NCBI GenBank assembly: GCA_003994795.1
Contig: AP018269.1
Location: forward strand, 6,475,687 to 6,539,686
DNA: 64,000 nucleotides
Direction: 5' to 3'
DNA from: Cylindrospermum sp. NIES-4074
GTDB lineage: Bacteria > Cyanobacteriota > Cyanobacteriia > Cyanobacteriales > Nostocaceae
Below the pieces are notes generated by a model. That model made no database searches. It was given only the letters and a program-made list of their open reading frames with translations, and had not been told where the DNA came from. The translations under genes were made by a program, and so were the position numbers. Below are positions 17,248 to 25,047 of the stretch, piece by piece (position 1 is the stretch's first letter; each line of letters opens with the position of its first letter).

Positions 17248-17434
17248 CAGGACTTACGCAAGAACTCTCTGAAACTCTTATTCCTTCTCTTCTCTACGAG
17301 AGGCTGCGCCAACGAGACGCTACGCGGTAAGCGAAGCTATGCCGAAGGCTTTACGTGTCCTTTGCGTCCTACCCTGCGGGAAGCCGCTCCGCGTCTAATG
17401 CGGTTCGTTTTATCATGATTTTGCGTAAGTCCTG
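17248..17434. mobile_element. MITE-like element with 13-bp perfect terminal inverted repeats
   Basis: CAGGACTTACGCA (17248-17260) and TGCGTAAGTCCTG (17422-17434) are perfect inverted termini. They are flanked on both sides by AGCAA (17243-17247 and 17435-17439), a probable 5-bp target duplication. The 187-bp interior is non-coding and holds further small palindromes. No transposase lies inside, so it would have been moved in trans. Confidence 0.75.
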
Positions 17435-17530
17435 AGCAACAAAAATCATCCCCTCTCAAATAATCAATGAGCAAAAATATAACCTTTGAAAGGTGCAATA
17501 ACTTCCTAATTTTTATATAAATGAGGTTAT

Positions 17531-17632
17531 GACTTACGCACACTCTATAAATTCTTCGTGTCTTGGCGATATGCCGAGCGCACGCTGTTCGCATTAGATA
17601 AATTAAGCTTTTTGATGATTTTCGCGTAAGTC
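17531..17632. mobile_element. second, shorter element of the same MITE-like family
   Basis: GACTTACGC (17531-17539) and GCGTAAGTC (17624-17632) are inverted termini. The interior shares words with the element at 17248 (CACTCT near the left end; TGATTTT before the right end). No target duplication is evident. Its right end lies 33 bp before the start of the small gene at 17665, so it may supply promoter or leader sequence. Confidence 0.6.
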
Positions 17633-17664
17633 CTCAAGGTACAACATTGAGGAGACAGCAAACT

Positions 17665-17868
17665 ATGAATAGCACACAAGCTGCTCTGAGAGATGAAGTT
17701 AGACAACTTGCTGAAGAAGCATTTCACCGCAAATTGATTTCTGGACATGGAGATGGGCCAGACAGCAAAGAATACCAAATTGTCTACCAGGGTAAACCTC
17801 GGCATCTCCCACTAGAACAAGCTCGTTTTTTCTTAATTAACATGCTCTACAGGAGTCGAATTCATTAG
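17665..17868 (+). CDS. small conserved-type hypothetical protein
   Basis: 67 residues. ATG at 17665 is chosen over an upstream TTG because GAGGAGA sits about 9-15 bases before it. Highly charged and soluble, with AALRDEVRQLAEEAFHRKLI (helix) and LPLEQARFFLINMLYRSRI at the end; no Cys cluster or membrane segment. It was not recognised as a named family. It lies between cphA2 and cphB with MITE-like DNA directly upstream; a link to cyanophycin metabolism is only positional. Confidence 0.6.
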   Translation: MNSTQAALRDEVRQLAEEAFHRKLISGHGDGPDSKEYQIVYQGKPRHLPLEQARFFLINMLYRSRIH

Positions 17869-18267
17869 ATGTTCCCAATTAAAAATGTAGCGGCTGGTAT
17901 GCAATTGTTGTCCCCAGGCACTGTTAATCCAAAGTTGTAGTCCAATGAGTAACTTTGGTAATGGGTAGCGGGTGACTTTTCCGCCATTACCTGTTACCAA
18001 AATGTCCAATAACTGATAATTATGATGCTAAATATCTCTAAACTTAGGCGTTAAGTCTTTCATACTTGCCTAAAGACAACTTCTGAAGAGGTAAGGGAAA
18101 ATCTTTGTAATTTACCTGCTTTTATTTTAAGAATTTGCGCGAATCACCTCAAAAAAACCTAATGCAAATTCTCTTTTCGGAATCTACCAAATGGATGGTT
18201 TCATCGTTACCATGTCATGTTTTAGTGAAAATAAATAACTCTTATTAACTTTTATTCAAGGGGCATA
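17869..18267. other. gene-free spacer before cphB
   Basis: No open frame of note and no strong hairpin were found. The last bases carry AAGGGG about 5 bases before the cphB ATG, a good ribosome binding site. The cphB promoter must lie in this stretch, but no clear -10/-35 pair or GTA-N8-TAC NtcA box was recognised. Confidence 0.5.
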
Positions 18268-19122
18268 ATGACAGAGAGTAATAGCAATCGGCAGCTAGTG
18301 ATTATTGGGGGAGCGGAAGACAGAGATGGGGATTCTCAAATCCTGCGAGAGTTTGTCCGCCGTGCTGGGGGTACAAAGGCACACATTGTCATCATGACAG
18401 CAGCGACGGAACTACCAAGAGAAGCTGGGGAAAATTATATTAGAGTGTTTGAGCGACTCGGAGCTGCGGAGGCTCGGATCGTGGACACGGAAACTCGTGA
18501 GGATGCAGCTTCATCTACGGCTTTAGAAGCAATTAATAAAGCTACAGGAATATTTTTTACTGGAGGCGACCAAGCTCGCATTACTAGTATCCTTAAAGAC
18601 ACTCAAATTGATACAGCGATTCATAAACGTTTCGCTGAAGGTGCAGTTGTCGCAGGGACTAGTGCAGGAGCTGCTGTGATGCCAGATAACATGATTATTG
18701 AAGGCGATTCCCAGACAAATCCGCGCATTGAAGTTGTGGAAATGGGCCCTGGTCTTGGTTTCCTTCCTGGGGTGGTGATTGATCAACATTTTTCCCAACG
18801 CGGACGCTTGGGACGCTTAATTTCTGCTTTGGTGCAACAGCCTGCGGTTTTGGGTTTCGGCATTGATGAGAATACGGCTATGGTTGTGACAGATAACCAG
18901 ATTCAAGTAATTGGACAAGGTGCAGTCACAATTGTGGATGAATCAGAGGCTACATATAACAATCTGGATGAAATTTTAAAGGATGAGCCTTTGGCAGTTT
19001 TCGGTGCAAAGCTGCATATTTTGCCAAATGGCTACAGATTTGACCTGAAAACCCGTCAGCCTATCTTAAGCGATCGCTCGGTGCCTAATGTCGCTGTACC
19101 CGCTGGTTCTATAAATACCTGA
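18268..19122 (+). CDS. cphB: cyanophycinase
   Basis: 284 residues. It carries the serine-protease-like nucleophile elbow VVAGTSAGAAVM (Ser in GTSAGA), the N-terminal LVIIGGAEDRDGD segment and IFFTGGDQARI, all typical of peptidase family S51 cyanophycinases. It cleaves cyanophycin to beta-aspartyl-arginine dipeptides in the cytosol. Length is normal for the family. It is encoded near, and divergently from, cyanophycin synthetase 2, which can reuse the dipeptides. A hairpin follows the stop by about 56 bp. Confidence 0.93.
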   Translation: MTESNSNRQLVIIGGAEDRDGDSQILREFVRRAGGTKAHIVIMTAATELPREAGENYIRVFERLGAAEARIVDTETREDAASSTALEAINKATGIFFTGGDQARITSILKDTQIDTAIHKRFAEGAVVAGTSAGAAVMPDNMIIEGDSQTNPRIEVVEMGPGLGFLPGVVIDQHFSQRGRLGRLISALVQQPAVLGFGIDENTAMVVTDNQIQVIGQGAVTIVDESEATYNNLDEILKDEPLAVFGAKLHILPNGYRFDLKTRQPILSDRSVPNVAVPAGSINT

Positions 19123-19164
19123 CTTTTATACAAATCAACTCGTAGATAAAGAAAATCTCAAGAG

Positions 19165-19215
19165 CGAGCTTTAGAATCCCCACCTTCAACGCAGTAAGGT
19201 GGGGATAATGTCAAG
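19165..19215 (+). repeat. hairpin resembling an IS200/IS605-type right end
   Basis: CCCCACCTT (19178-19186) pairs perfectly with AAGGTGGGG (19196-19204), preceded by TTTAGAAT and followed by ATAATGTCAAG. This arrangement (GAAT, C-rich/G-rich stem, then a TGTCAA-like end) looks like the right ends of IS200/IS605 elements that carry tnpB in cyanobacteria. It could also simply be the terminator of cphB. No tnpB lies next to it. Confidence 0.4.
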
Positions 19216-19347
19216 TGTTTAGTCGGTTACTTGGGCAGACTTCTCGTTTCTGAGCGGCAGCATGGCTAATTTAGCATACAAATTGAGGGCTGTGATATCA
19301 TGGGAGACTGCTGCACACATTTAGAAAAAATAGAAATTGAATCGATC

Positions 19348-19617
19348 ATGGCTCTGACGCAACAGCGGAAACAAGAACTCATTTCCAACTTCCAAGTTCA
19401 CGAAACTGATACCGGCTCTGCCGATGTCCAAATCGCCATGTTAACTGACCGCATTAACCGCCTCAGCGAACATCTCCAAGCAAATAAGAAAGACCATTCT
19501 TCCCGACGGGGATTGTTAAAGATGATTGGTCAGCGCAAGCGGCTTCTCTCCTACGTCCAACAAGAAAGCCGGGAAAAGTATCAAGCTTTGATTGGTCGCC
19601 TTGGTATTCGTGGCTAG
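19348..19617 (+). CDS. rpsO: 30S ribosomal protein S15
   Basis: 89 residues starting [12 protein letters not shown] at ATG 19348, the length and start usual for S15. An ATG at 19300 would add 16 residues not found in the family. Conserved rRNA-binding features are present ([31 protein letters not shown]). S15 is a primary 16S rRNA-binding protein. The PAM68-like gene follows after 12 bp in the same operon. Confidence 0.95.
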   Translation: MALTQQRKQELISNFQVHETDTGSADVQIAMLTDRINRLSEHLQANKKDHSSRRGLLKMIGQRKRLLSYVQQESREKYQALIGRLGIRG

Positions 19618-19629
19618 GAACTACCGCTT

Positions 19630-20097
19630 ATGCCTGCTGAAGAATCAGAACGTAGTCGCTTGCCCTTTGAACCAAATAAAAAGCGCCAAAAACCTGCAAA
19701 AGCTACAAGTAAGCCAGTAGTAAAGCCACCCGAATCTGACACACAGTCCCAAAAGCGGACTTATACCAAAGAAGAGATGGCAATTCCTCAAGTAGTCAGC
19801 CAACGGATGATCCGACGAGTGGCTGCATTTTGTGGTGTACCAACAGCTTTGGGCATTACAACGCTGGTTGTCAGCTATTTGCTTGCTAGCTTTACTGAGA
19901 TCCAGCTACCCCCCATCGCCGTGTTATTGGTGAATATGGGATTTTTTGGCTTGGGAGTGTTGGGGATAACTTATGGAGTTCTTTCTGCCTCTTGGGATGA
20001 AGAAAAATCTGGAACTTTACTGGGTTTGGGCGAGTTTGGCATCAATTGGGGAAGAATGGTCGAGGGCTGGCGTGAAACTCGGCAAAAGGACGGATGA
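19630..20097 (+). CDS. PAM68-family photosystem II assembly protein
   Basis: 155 residues. A charged N-terminal ~50 residues precede two transmembrane helices (about 72-94 and 101-123) with a short loop ending LPPIAVL. The C-terminus contains GLGEFGINWGRMVEGW. This is the cyanobacterial PAM68/DUF3464 layout; the family (sll0933 in Synechocystis) assists early photosystem II assembly in the thylakoid membrane. The gene is 12 bp behind rpsO, an arrangement common in cyanobacteria. A hairpin at 20150 probably ends the operon. Confidence 0.85.
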   Translation: MPAEESERSRLPFEPNKKRQKPAKATSKPVVKPPESDTQSQKRTYTKEEMAIPQVVSQRMIRRVAAFCGVPTALGITTLVVSYLLASFTEIQLPPIAVLLVNMGFFGLGVLGITYGVLSASWDEEKSGTLLGLGEFGINWGRMVEGWRETRQKDG

Positions 20098-20149
20098 TGA
20101 TCAGCGCTCAGGTGTTAGATAAGTCCGGTATTGGGTAGATTTGAGAATA

Positions 20150-20182
20150 AATGTTGAAGTTGAAATTTATCACTTCAACATT
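20150..20182 (+). terminator. terminator hairpin of the rpsO operon
   Basis: Perfect 11-bp stem AATGTTGAAGT (20150-20160) / ACTTCAACATT (20172-20182) with an 11-nt loop, 52 bp after the PAM68-like stop. There is no pure T tail; AT-rich DNA follows. Confidence 0.6.
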
Positions 20183-20358
20183 GCTAATAAAAATTTATAT
20201 GGCTAACTTTATACCCAAGCTTATCGCAAAACTACTGAGCGCTACATTCTTTAAAAAATATATTTTCTTTGTTAATTATTAGTAATGAAGCACATAGGTA
20301 ACAATTCAGTCGCGCCTATTTGCCTAACAATCTACTCAACTAATACAGGAATTTTAAT

Positions 20359-21417
20359 ATGATTGTCGTCATGAAAATTGGTTCCCCAGAGGCGGAGATA
20401 GAACGCATTAATGAGGAACTGACTGGCTGGGGGCTGACACCAGAAAAAATTGTCGGTAAGCACAAGGTGGTAATTGGTTTAGTAGGTGAAACTGCCAGCT
20501 TAGACCCGCTACAAATTCAAGAAGTTAGTCCTTGGATTGAACAGGTGTTGCGGGTAGAGTTACCTTACAAACGAGCTAGCCGCCAGTTCCGTCATGGGGA
20601 AGCTTCTGAGGTGGTGGTTAATACTCCTAATGGCCCAGTTGTGTTTGGTGAACATCACCCTTTGGTAGTTGTTGCTGGCCCCTGCTCCGTTGAAAATGAG
20701 GAGATGATTGTTGAGACGGCGAGGCGTGTCAAGGCATCTGGAGCCAAGTTTTTGCGCGGTGGGGCATACAAACCCCGGACTTCTCCTTACGCTTTCCAAG
20801 GACACGGCGAGAGTGCTTTGGAATTGCTAGCTAAGGCGCGGGAAGTCAGCGGACTTGGCGTAATTACTGAAGTAATGGATGCCGTTGACTTGGAGAGAAT
20901 TGCGGAAGTTGCGGACATGATTCAGGTAGGGGCCAGGAATATGCAAAATTTCTCGCTGCTAAAGAAAGTCGGGGCGCAATCAAAACCAGTTCTTTTAAAG
21001 CGGGGAATGGCGGCTACTATTGAAGACTGGTTGATGGCTGCTGAGTATATTTTGGCTGCGGGTAATCCGAATGTGATTTTGTGCGAAAGGGGAATTCGCA
21101 CTTTTGACCGCCAGTTTACTCGCAATACCCTAGATTTATCGGTGGTGCCAGTGTTGCGAAAGCTAACTCATTTGCCGATGATGATTGATCCTAGTCATGG
21201 TACAGGTTGGTCTGAGTTTGTACCTTCGATGGCGATGGCAGCGATCGCAGCTGGCACAGATTCTCTCATGATTGAAGTTCACCCTAATCCCGCCAAAGCC
21301 TTATCTGACGGGCCTCAATCTTTGACACCAGACCGTTTTGATAGCTTAATGTCAGAATTAGCCGTTATTGCAAAAGCAATGGGACGCTGGCAGCAACCAG
21401 CAGTTGCTTTAACATAA
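20359..21417 (+). CDS. aroF: 3-deoxy-7-phosphoheptulonate synthase (DAHP synthase, AroF type)
   Basis: 352 residues. An N-terminal ferredoxin-like regulatory domain (about 1-70, MIVVMKIGSPEAEIERINEE) precedes the TIM-barrel catalytic part. Landmarks are VVAGPCSVE, RGGAYKPRTSPYAFQG, QVGARNMQNF, LLKRG and DPSHGTG. The enzyme condenses phosphoenolpyruvate and erythrose 4-phosphate, the entry step of aromatic amino acid synthesis in the cytosol. tyrA, for a late tyrosine step, lies 3.6 kb downstream. A strong hairpin follows at 21446. Confidence 0.95.
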   Translation: MIVVMKIGSPEAEIERINEELTGWGLTPEKIVGKHKVVIGLVGETASLDPLQIQEVSPWIEQVLRVELPYKRASRQFRHGEASEVVVNTPNGPVVFGEHHPLVVVAGPCSVENEEMIVETARRVKASGAKFLRGGAYKPRTSPYAFQGHGESALELLAKAREVSGLGVITEVMDAVDLERIAEVADMIQVGARNMQNFSLLKKVGAQSKPVLLKRGMAATIEDWLMAAEYILAAGNPNVILCERGIRTFDRQFTRNTLDLSVVPVLRKLTHLPMMIDPSHGTGWSEFVPSMAMAAIAAGTDSLMIEVHPNPAKALSDGPQSLTPDRFDSLMSELAVIAKAMGRWQQPAVALT

Positions 21418-21445
21418 AATCTAGGCAATCTTGTTGAGTACAGCA

Positions 21446-21478
21446 ACGCGGAGAATTTATGAAAATAATTCTCCGCGT
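21446..21478 (+). terminator. terminator hairpin of aroF
   Basis: Perfect 12-bp stem ACGCGGAGAATT (21446-21457) / AATTCTCCGCGT (21467-21478), 9-nt loop, 28 bp after the aroF stop. Confidence 0.7.
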
Positions 21479-21534
21479 CTGTCTTTCGGTTTACAGCCGT
21501 TATTACTAGATTCTGTGAACTACAGCAACCTTCT

Positions 21535-21681
21535 CAGCCCTCAGCACTCAGCCCTCAACCCTCAGCCCTCAGCACTCAGCCCTCAGCCCTCAGCCCTCAG
21601 CCCTCAGCACTCAGCACTCAGCACTCAGCACTCAGCCCTCAGCCCTCAGCACTCAGCACTCAGCACTCAGCACTCAGCACT
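21535..21681. repeat. heptamer tandem repeat, 21 copies of CAGCMCT
   Basis: 147 bp made of 21 successive 7-mers, nearly all CAGCCCT or CAGCACT with one CAACCCT. Such short tandemly repeated repetitive (STRR) sequences are known from heterocystous cyanobacteria. The open frame running through it is an artefact of the 7-bp period. Confidence 0.95.
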
Positions 21682-21710
21682 TTAGCCGAAGCATCGAGCA
21701 CTTCGCTATA

Positions 21711-22598
21711 CTAACGGCGTCTGCTGCCAAAACCAGAAGAACGGCGACTAGAAGAACGTCCACCACTACCAAAACTACTACCAGAACTGCGTCTAGGCGA
21801 ACTGGATCTACCAGAAGGTCTGAGTGTACTGCTACCAAAACCAGAACCAGTGGGGCGGCTACCTGTATCAGTGCGGGGTGCAGTGCGGACTGTTGACCCT
21901 CCTGGATATGACCTTCTAATCGATCCTGTACTGCGGAAAGTAGTACGATTTCTCACGGCTGCGGGTGGTGCATTGTAGCGAGTTTGGTAACTTTCAACTG
22001 CTTGACCATAGCTGGAACCATACCCACCATAGCCAGTCATGATCCCTCCTGGCTGATAAGCGGGGGGCACATAGTATTGAGGTCTAAATAACAGACTACC
22101 AAGAGCTTGTCCCGCTACGTTACCAGCCAAAGACGCAGCAAATGGTGTCCAGAAGTTAGATTCTCGACGCACGACAACGGTTTCCTGCTGTCCTGTTTGG
22201 GGATTCGTTTTGTTCTCGGTTACGTTGTGGACATACTCAATTTTAAAGTCTGGTGTCAGGTACAAATTCGGCTGGCCGTTTTCCACTTTGAGGTAACTGT
22301 TCTTACCCTGTTTAACTTCTTCATCGGTCAGTCGCGCCATTTGTAGATTTTCGGTTGTGAAGGTCGGGGGCCTATTGTTGAGTAAAAACAGTGTATACTC
22401 CCCAGTTCCATCATCATAGGTAGCTTGCTGCACTTGATACTGACCATCACTCAGCTTGGTAGTATTAGCAGCAGGAGTTTGGCTAACATTCCTAGTTGCA
22501 GAAGTGGTTTGGTTTCCACCCCCACAGGCAACAGTTGTCCAGCACAAACTCAGGGCTAAAAAAACAGCAGTAAATTTACGCAATATGGTCATGATCAT
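21711..22598 (-). CDS. lipoprotein with Gly/Ser/Arg-rich tail, function unknown
   Basis: 295 residues. The N-terminus has a signal with lipobox-like TTVACGGG (Cys near residue 25), so it is probably membrane anchored. Residues ~45-140 form a folded region (YQVQQATYDDGTGEYTLFLL). A short hydrophobic, Ala/Gly-rich stretch around 150-165 (AASLAGNVAGQALGSLLF) precedes a Tyr/Gly-rich segment. The last ~90 residues are almost entirely Ser, Gly and Arg with repeated RRSSG-like units. No family was recognised. It follows the DUF1517 gene by 70 bp on the same strand, so the two are likely co-transcribed. Confidence 0.7.
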   Translation of the reverse strand: MIMTILRKFTAVFLALSLCWTTVACGGGNQTTSATRNVSQTPAANTTKLSDGQYQVQQATYDDGTGEYTLFLLNNRPPTFTTENLQMARLTDEEVKQGKNSYLKVENGQPNLYLTPDFKIEYVHNVTENKTNPQTGQQETVVVRRESNFWTPFAASLAGNVAGQALGSLLFRPQYYVPPAYQPGGIMTGYGGYGSSYGQAVESYQTRYNAPPAAVRNRTTFRSTGSIRRSYPGGSTVRTAPRTDTGSRPTGSGFGSSTLRPSGRSSSPRRSSGSSFGSGGRSSSRRSSGFGSRRR

Positions 22599-22668
22599 TG
22601 CACTAGTGTCATATCTTTGAGGGTAACAAATTCTCCATGCAGGTAGTAATTACAGACTACCGAACAAG

Positions 22669-23262
22669 TTACAAAGGAATCAATTCTGGAAAATATTGCA
22701 ACAGATGATCGTTAGTCAGTTCATCACCTAACTGCGCTGGTGAGAAATGCACTTGGATAGCTCGGAGTTTATGTTTGTAGTGTAAGTTGATTAAAGCTTT
22801 GAGTGCTTCCTTGAGGGCCTGGATGTTAGAAAGGTCTGTTTCTAATTCTGGAACTTCTCCTTCATAAGCTACTGTAATCATCACAATGACGTTGCGCGTT
22901 ACAGGTACAGAGAAAGACTCACTTACACCAGAGGTGGTATTATAATCTGCGTCAGCGCCGTATCTTTGGGCAGAATCAGTAAATAATTCATTCACATAAT
23001 CTCCTGCCTCGCCTTCATTCCAAAATACATCGCCTTCATTGGCAGCAGAGAGCCAGTTTTCATCGTATCGTAGCAGAGTTTCGCAAATTTCTACTAATCC
23101 GGCTCCTAAAACTTCTAACTCGCCCTCAGCATCAATTGCTTCTCGTGCAGCACTATTTAAGACTCCCAAAATCGGTGCTACTTCACTTCCTGCTAAATGC
23201 AAAAATAGGCGAAAGACTACATATCGAGTCTGACCCATCATGCGGTTAAAAGTATCGCGCAT
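22669..23262 (-). CDS. DUF1517-family protein
   Basis: 197 residues from ATG 23262, chosen because GGAGAGGAAAA directly precedes it; a longer frame to 23307 lacks such a site. The C-terminal half (VIVMITVAYEGEVPELETDL ... LTNDHLLQYFPELIPL) matches the cyanobacterial/plastid DUF1517 family, but the Gly-rich, membrane-spanning N-terminus common in that family is absent. The function is not known. It is probably in an operon with the following lipoprotein. Confidence 0.65.
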   Translation of the reverse strand: MRDTFNRMMGQTRYVVFRLFLHLAGSEVAPILGVLNSAAREAIDAEGELEVLGAGLVEICETLLRYDENWLSAANEGDVFWNEGEAGDYVNELFTDSAQRYGADADYNTTSGVSESFSVPVTRNVIVMITVAYEGEVPELETDLSNIQALKEALKALINLHYKHKLRAIQVHFSPAQLGDELTNDHLLQYFPELIPL

Positions 23263-23349
23263 TTTTCCTCTCCAGAAATTTGTTCTTATTTTAATAACTA
23301 TAGGCAAAAGAGAATCAATTAGATATCTACTTTGGGAAAGACTTAAATA

Positions 23350-23374
23350 ATTAAAAATTAAAAATTAAAAATTT
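23350..23374. repeat. A/T heptamer repeat (TTAAAAA unit)
   Basis: Three to four copies of a 7-bp AT-only unit (AATTAAA/TTAAAAA). The same unit recurs at about 38840-38870 and 44898-44928, each time close behind or before a minus-strand gene. Confidence 0.7.
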
Positions 23375-23413
23375 AAGACTGTTTCCCACTCTTCTTTTAA
23401 TGCCCGACTGTAA

Positions 23414-24979
23414 TTACTCTTTAATGATATAGTTAAATCCTTTAATAAAATCCACGATTGTATTTAGCGAAGGCATCATGTATTTTGCAGATTCGCTTAT
23501 ACCATCATAAACTAAAGTCCTGACTTCAGTGCAATGAATAAATCGCTTCCCAAAGTTGGGATTGTCATACACAATCAAAGTGTTAGCACTAGAATTTGTT
23601 AATATTGTCTGGGTGGATGCTTTGACAAAGTTTAAATTTTCTGGTAGACCCAAATTTTTTTTCCTTTGCTTGATAGTTGTGGCCTTACCCACAGACTCAT
23701 CTATTAACGAGGTTAATTGCTTCAGCAAATGAGGAAATTTTATATTTTGGTGATTCATCACAACGCTGGTGATCATTTTCTCCATCCTGTGAATATTTTT
23801 TTGGGTAGCGGCGGCATCTTGAAAGGGAAGAATGGCCATGTAAGCTGTTGGGAATAAAGCTTCATCGCTATCTACTCGGAAGATGAAAACAGTGCGACGC
23901 CGCCCAATTTCTATGCTTGGGGGTTGTGTCAGTGCTGGGTATTCTTGAGCAATATGGTAATAAGCATTGGCGATCGCTAAATTTGCTTCATGTTCTAGCG
24001 GGGCGTCAACAACAATGCGGATTGTCGGCGAAGCAGCATTAAAAAAGTCCCGTGAGTCTTCAGCATCAAATTTTTGGATGATCGAGCGATCGCCTGTGGG
24101 AGAGAGGTCAATCCATTCCCACGTCATACCTTCAGTTTTTAAACCAAACCGGGGGGTAGCGTAGAGTTTAGCCCCGGTGATCATGGCTCCCGTTAAGTCG
24201 GCGTCAATCCATTCCACCTTAATTAATTTTGCCTGACTTAAATTGGCGTGTACTAAACTGGCGTTTGTTAAATTGGCATGACTCAAGTCTGCCCCAGTGA
24301 GGTTAGCACCACTCAATTTAGCCCCGCTTAAATCTGCCCAACTGAGGTTAGCCCCGGTTAAATCTGCCCAACGCAAATTAGCCCCGCTTAAATCTGCCCC
24401 ACTGAGGTTAGCAAGGTGGAGATTCGCCTGTTTAAGTTCGCTATCTCGCAGATTTGCGCTGCTGAGGTCTGTGAAACTCATATCGGCGGCGTTTAAGTTA
24501 GCCATCTCTAAATTAGCCCCCGTTAGAGAACAGCCTTTTAAGTTGGCTTCGCTCAAGTTAGCGTAACGGAGATTCGCTTGGCGGAGTGTAGCTTCTCGTA
24601 AATCGGCGCTGGTGAGGTTAGCCTTGAACAGGTCAGCACGGCTGAGATCCGCTCGAATTAACTCGGCGCGAACCAGGGAAGCTCCCCGGAGTTGAGCGCG
24701 ACTGAGATCCGCTCGAATTAAATTAGCGACATTGAGACTAGAATGATTGAGATTAGCGCTGACAAGATTTGCACCGCTGAGTCTGGCCACATTCATCTGG
24801 GCATTGCTCAAGTTGGCTTCGCACAGATTTGCACCACTCAGGTTAACTATACTTAAATTAGCTTGGCTCAGATTGGCCCCACTCAGTTTGATGCCACTCA
24901 GGTTAGCTTCAGAAAGGTTAACACCACTAAAGTCTAAAACTCCCGACGCATATTTTTCCAGCAATTCCTCTACAGTCAT
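23414..24979 (-). CDS. pentapeptide-repeat protein with unknown C-terminal domain
   Basis: 521 residues. Residues ~15-265 are about 50 pentapeptide units of the A(D/N)LxX type (for example ANLSGADLSGANLRWADLTG), expected to form a right-handed quadrilateral beta-helix. The remaining ~250 residues are not repeats. They contain a globular region (IRIVVDAPLEHEANLAIANA, RRRTVFIFRVDSDEALFPTA) and a helical/beta tail ending DFIKGFNYIIKE. No signal peptide or membrane helix is seen. The C-terminal domain was not recognised. It is divergent from tyrA, with 68 bp between the two starts. Confidence 0.8.
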   Translation of the reverse strand: MTVEELLEKYASGVLDFSGVNLSEANLSGIKLSGANLSQANLSIVNLSGANLCEANLSNAQMNVARLSGANLVSANLNHSSLNVANLIRADLSRAQLRGASLVRAELIRADLSRADLFKANLTSADLREATLRQANLRYANLSEANLKGCSLTGANLEMANLNAADMSFTDLSSANLRDSELKQANLHLANLSGADLSGANLRWADLTGANLSWADLSGAKLSGANLTGADLSHANLTNASLVHANLSQAKLIKVEWIDADLTGAMITGAKLYATPRFGLKTEGMTWEWIDLSPTGDRSIIQKFDAEDSRDFFNAASPTIRIVVDAPLEHEANLAIANAYYHIAQEYPALTQPPSIEIGRRRTVFIFRVDSDEALFPTAYMAILPFQDAAATQKNIHRMEKMITSVVMNHQNIKFPHLLKQLTSLIDESVGKATTIKQRKKNLGLPENLNFVKASTQTILTNSSANTLIVYDNPNFGKRFIHCTEVRTLVYDGISESAKYMMPSLNTIVDFIKGFNYIIKE

Positions 24980-25047
24980 GAATGCTAACCCTCAGATGCC
25001 TACTCTAATAATTGGTAAAGTATGCAGAAAATTAAGTAACAGATGGA

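Noticed and set aside
21431-21685. 84-residue open frame
   Set aside because: It is produced by the 7-bp repeat period, giving a SALSPQH-type repeat; no ribosome binding site.
24297-24566. 89-residue frame antisense to the pentapeptide gene
   Set aside because: The repeating codons of pentapeptide repeats keep antisense frames open; the product is a low-complexity LAPLKSA-type repeat. The same applies to frames antisense to 32816-33622.
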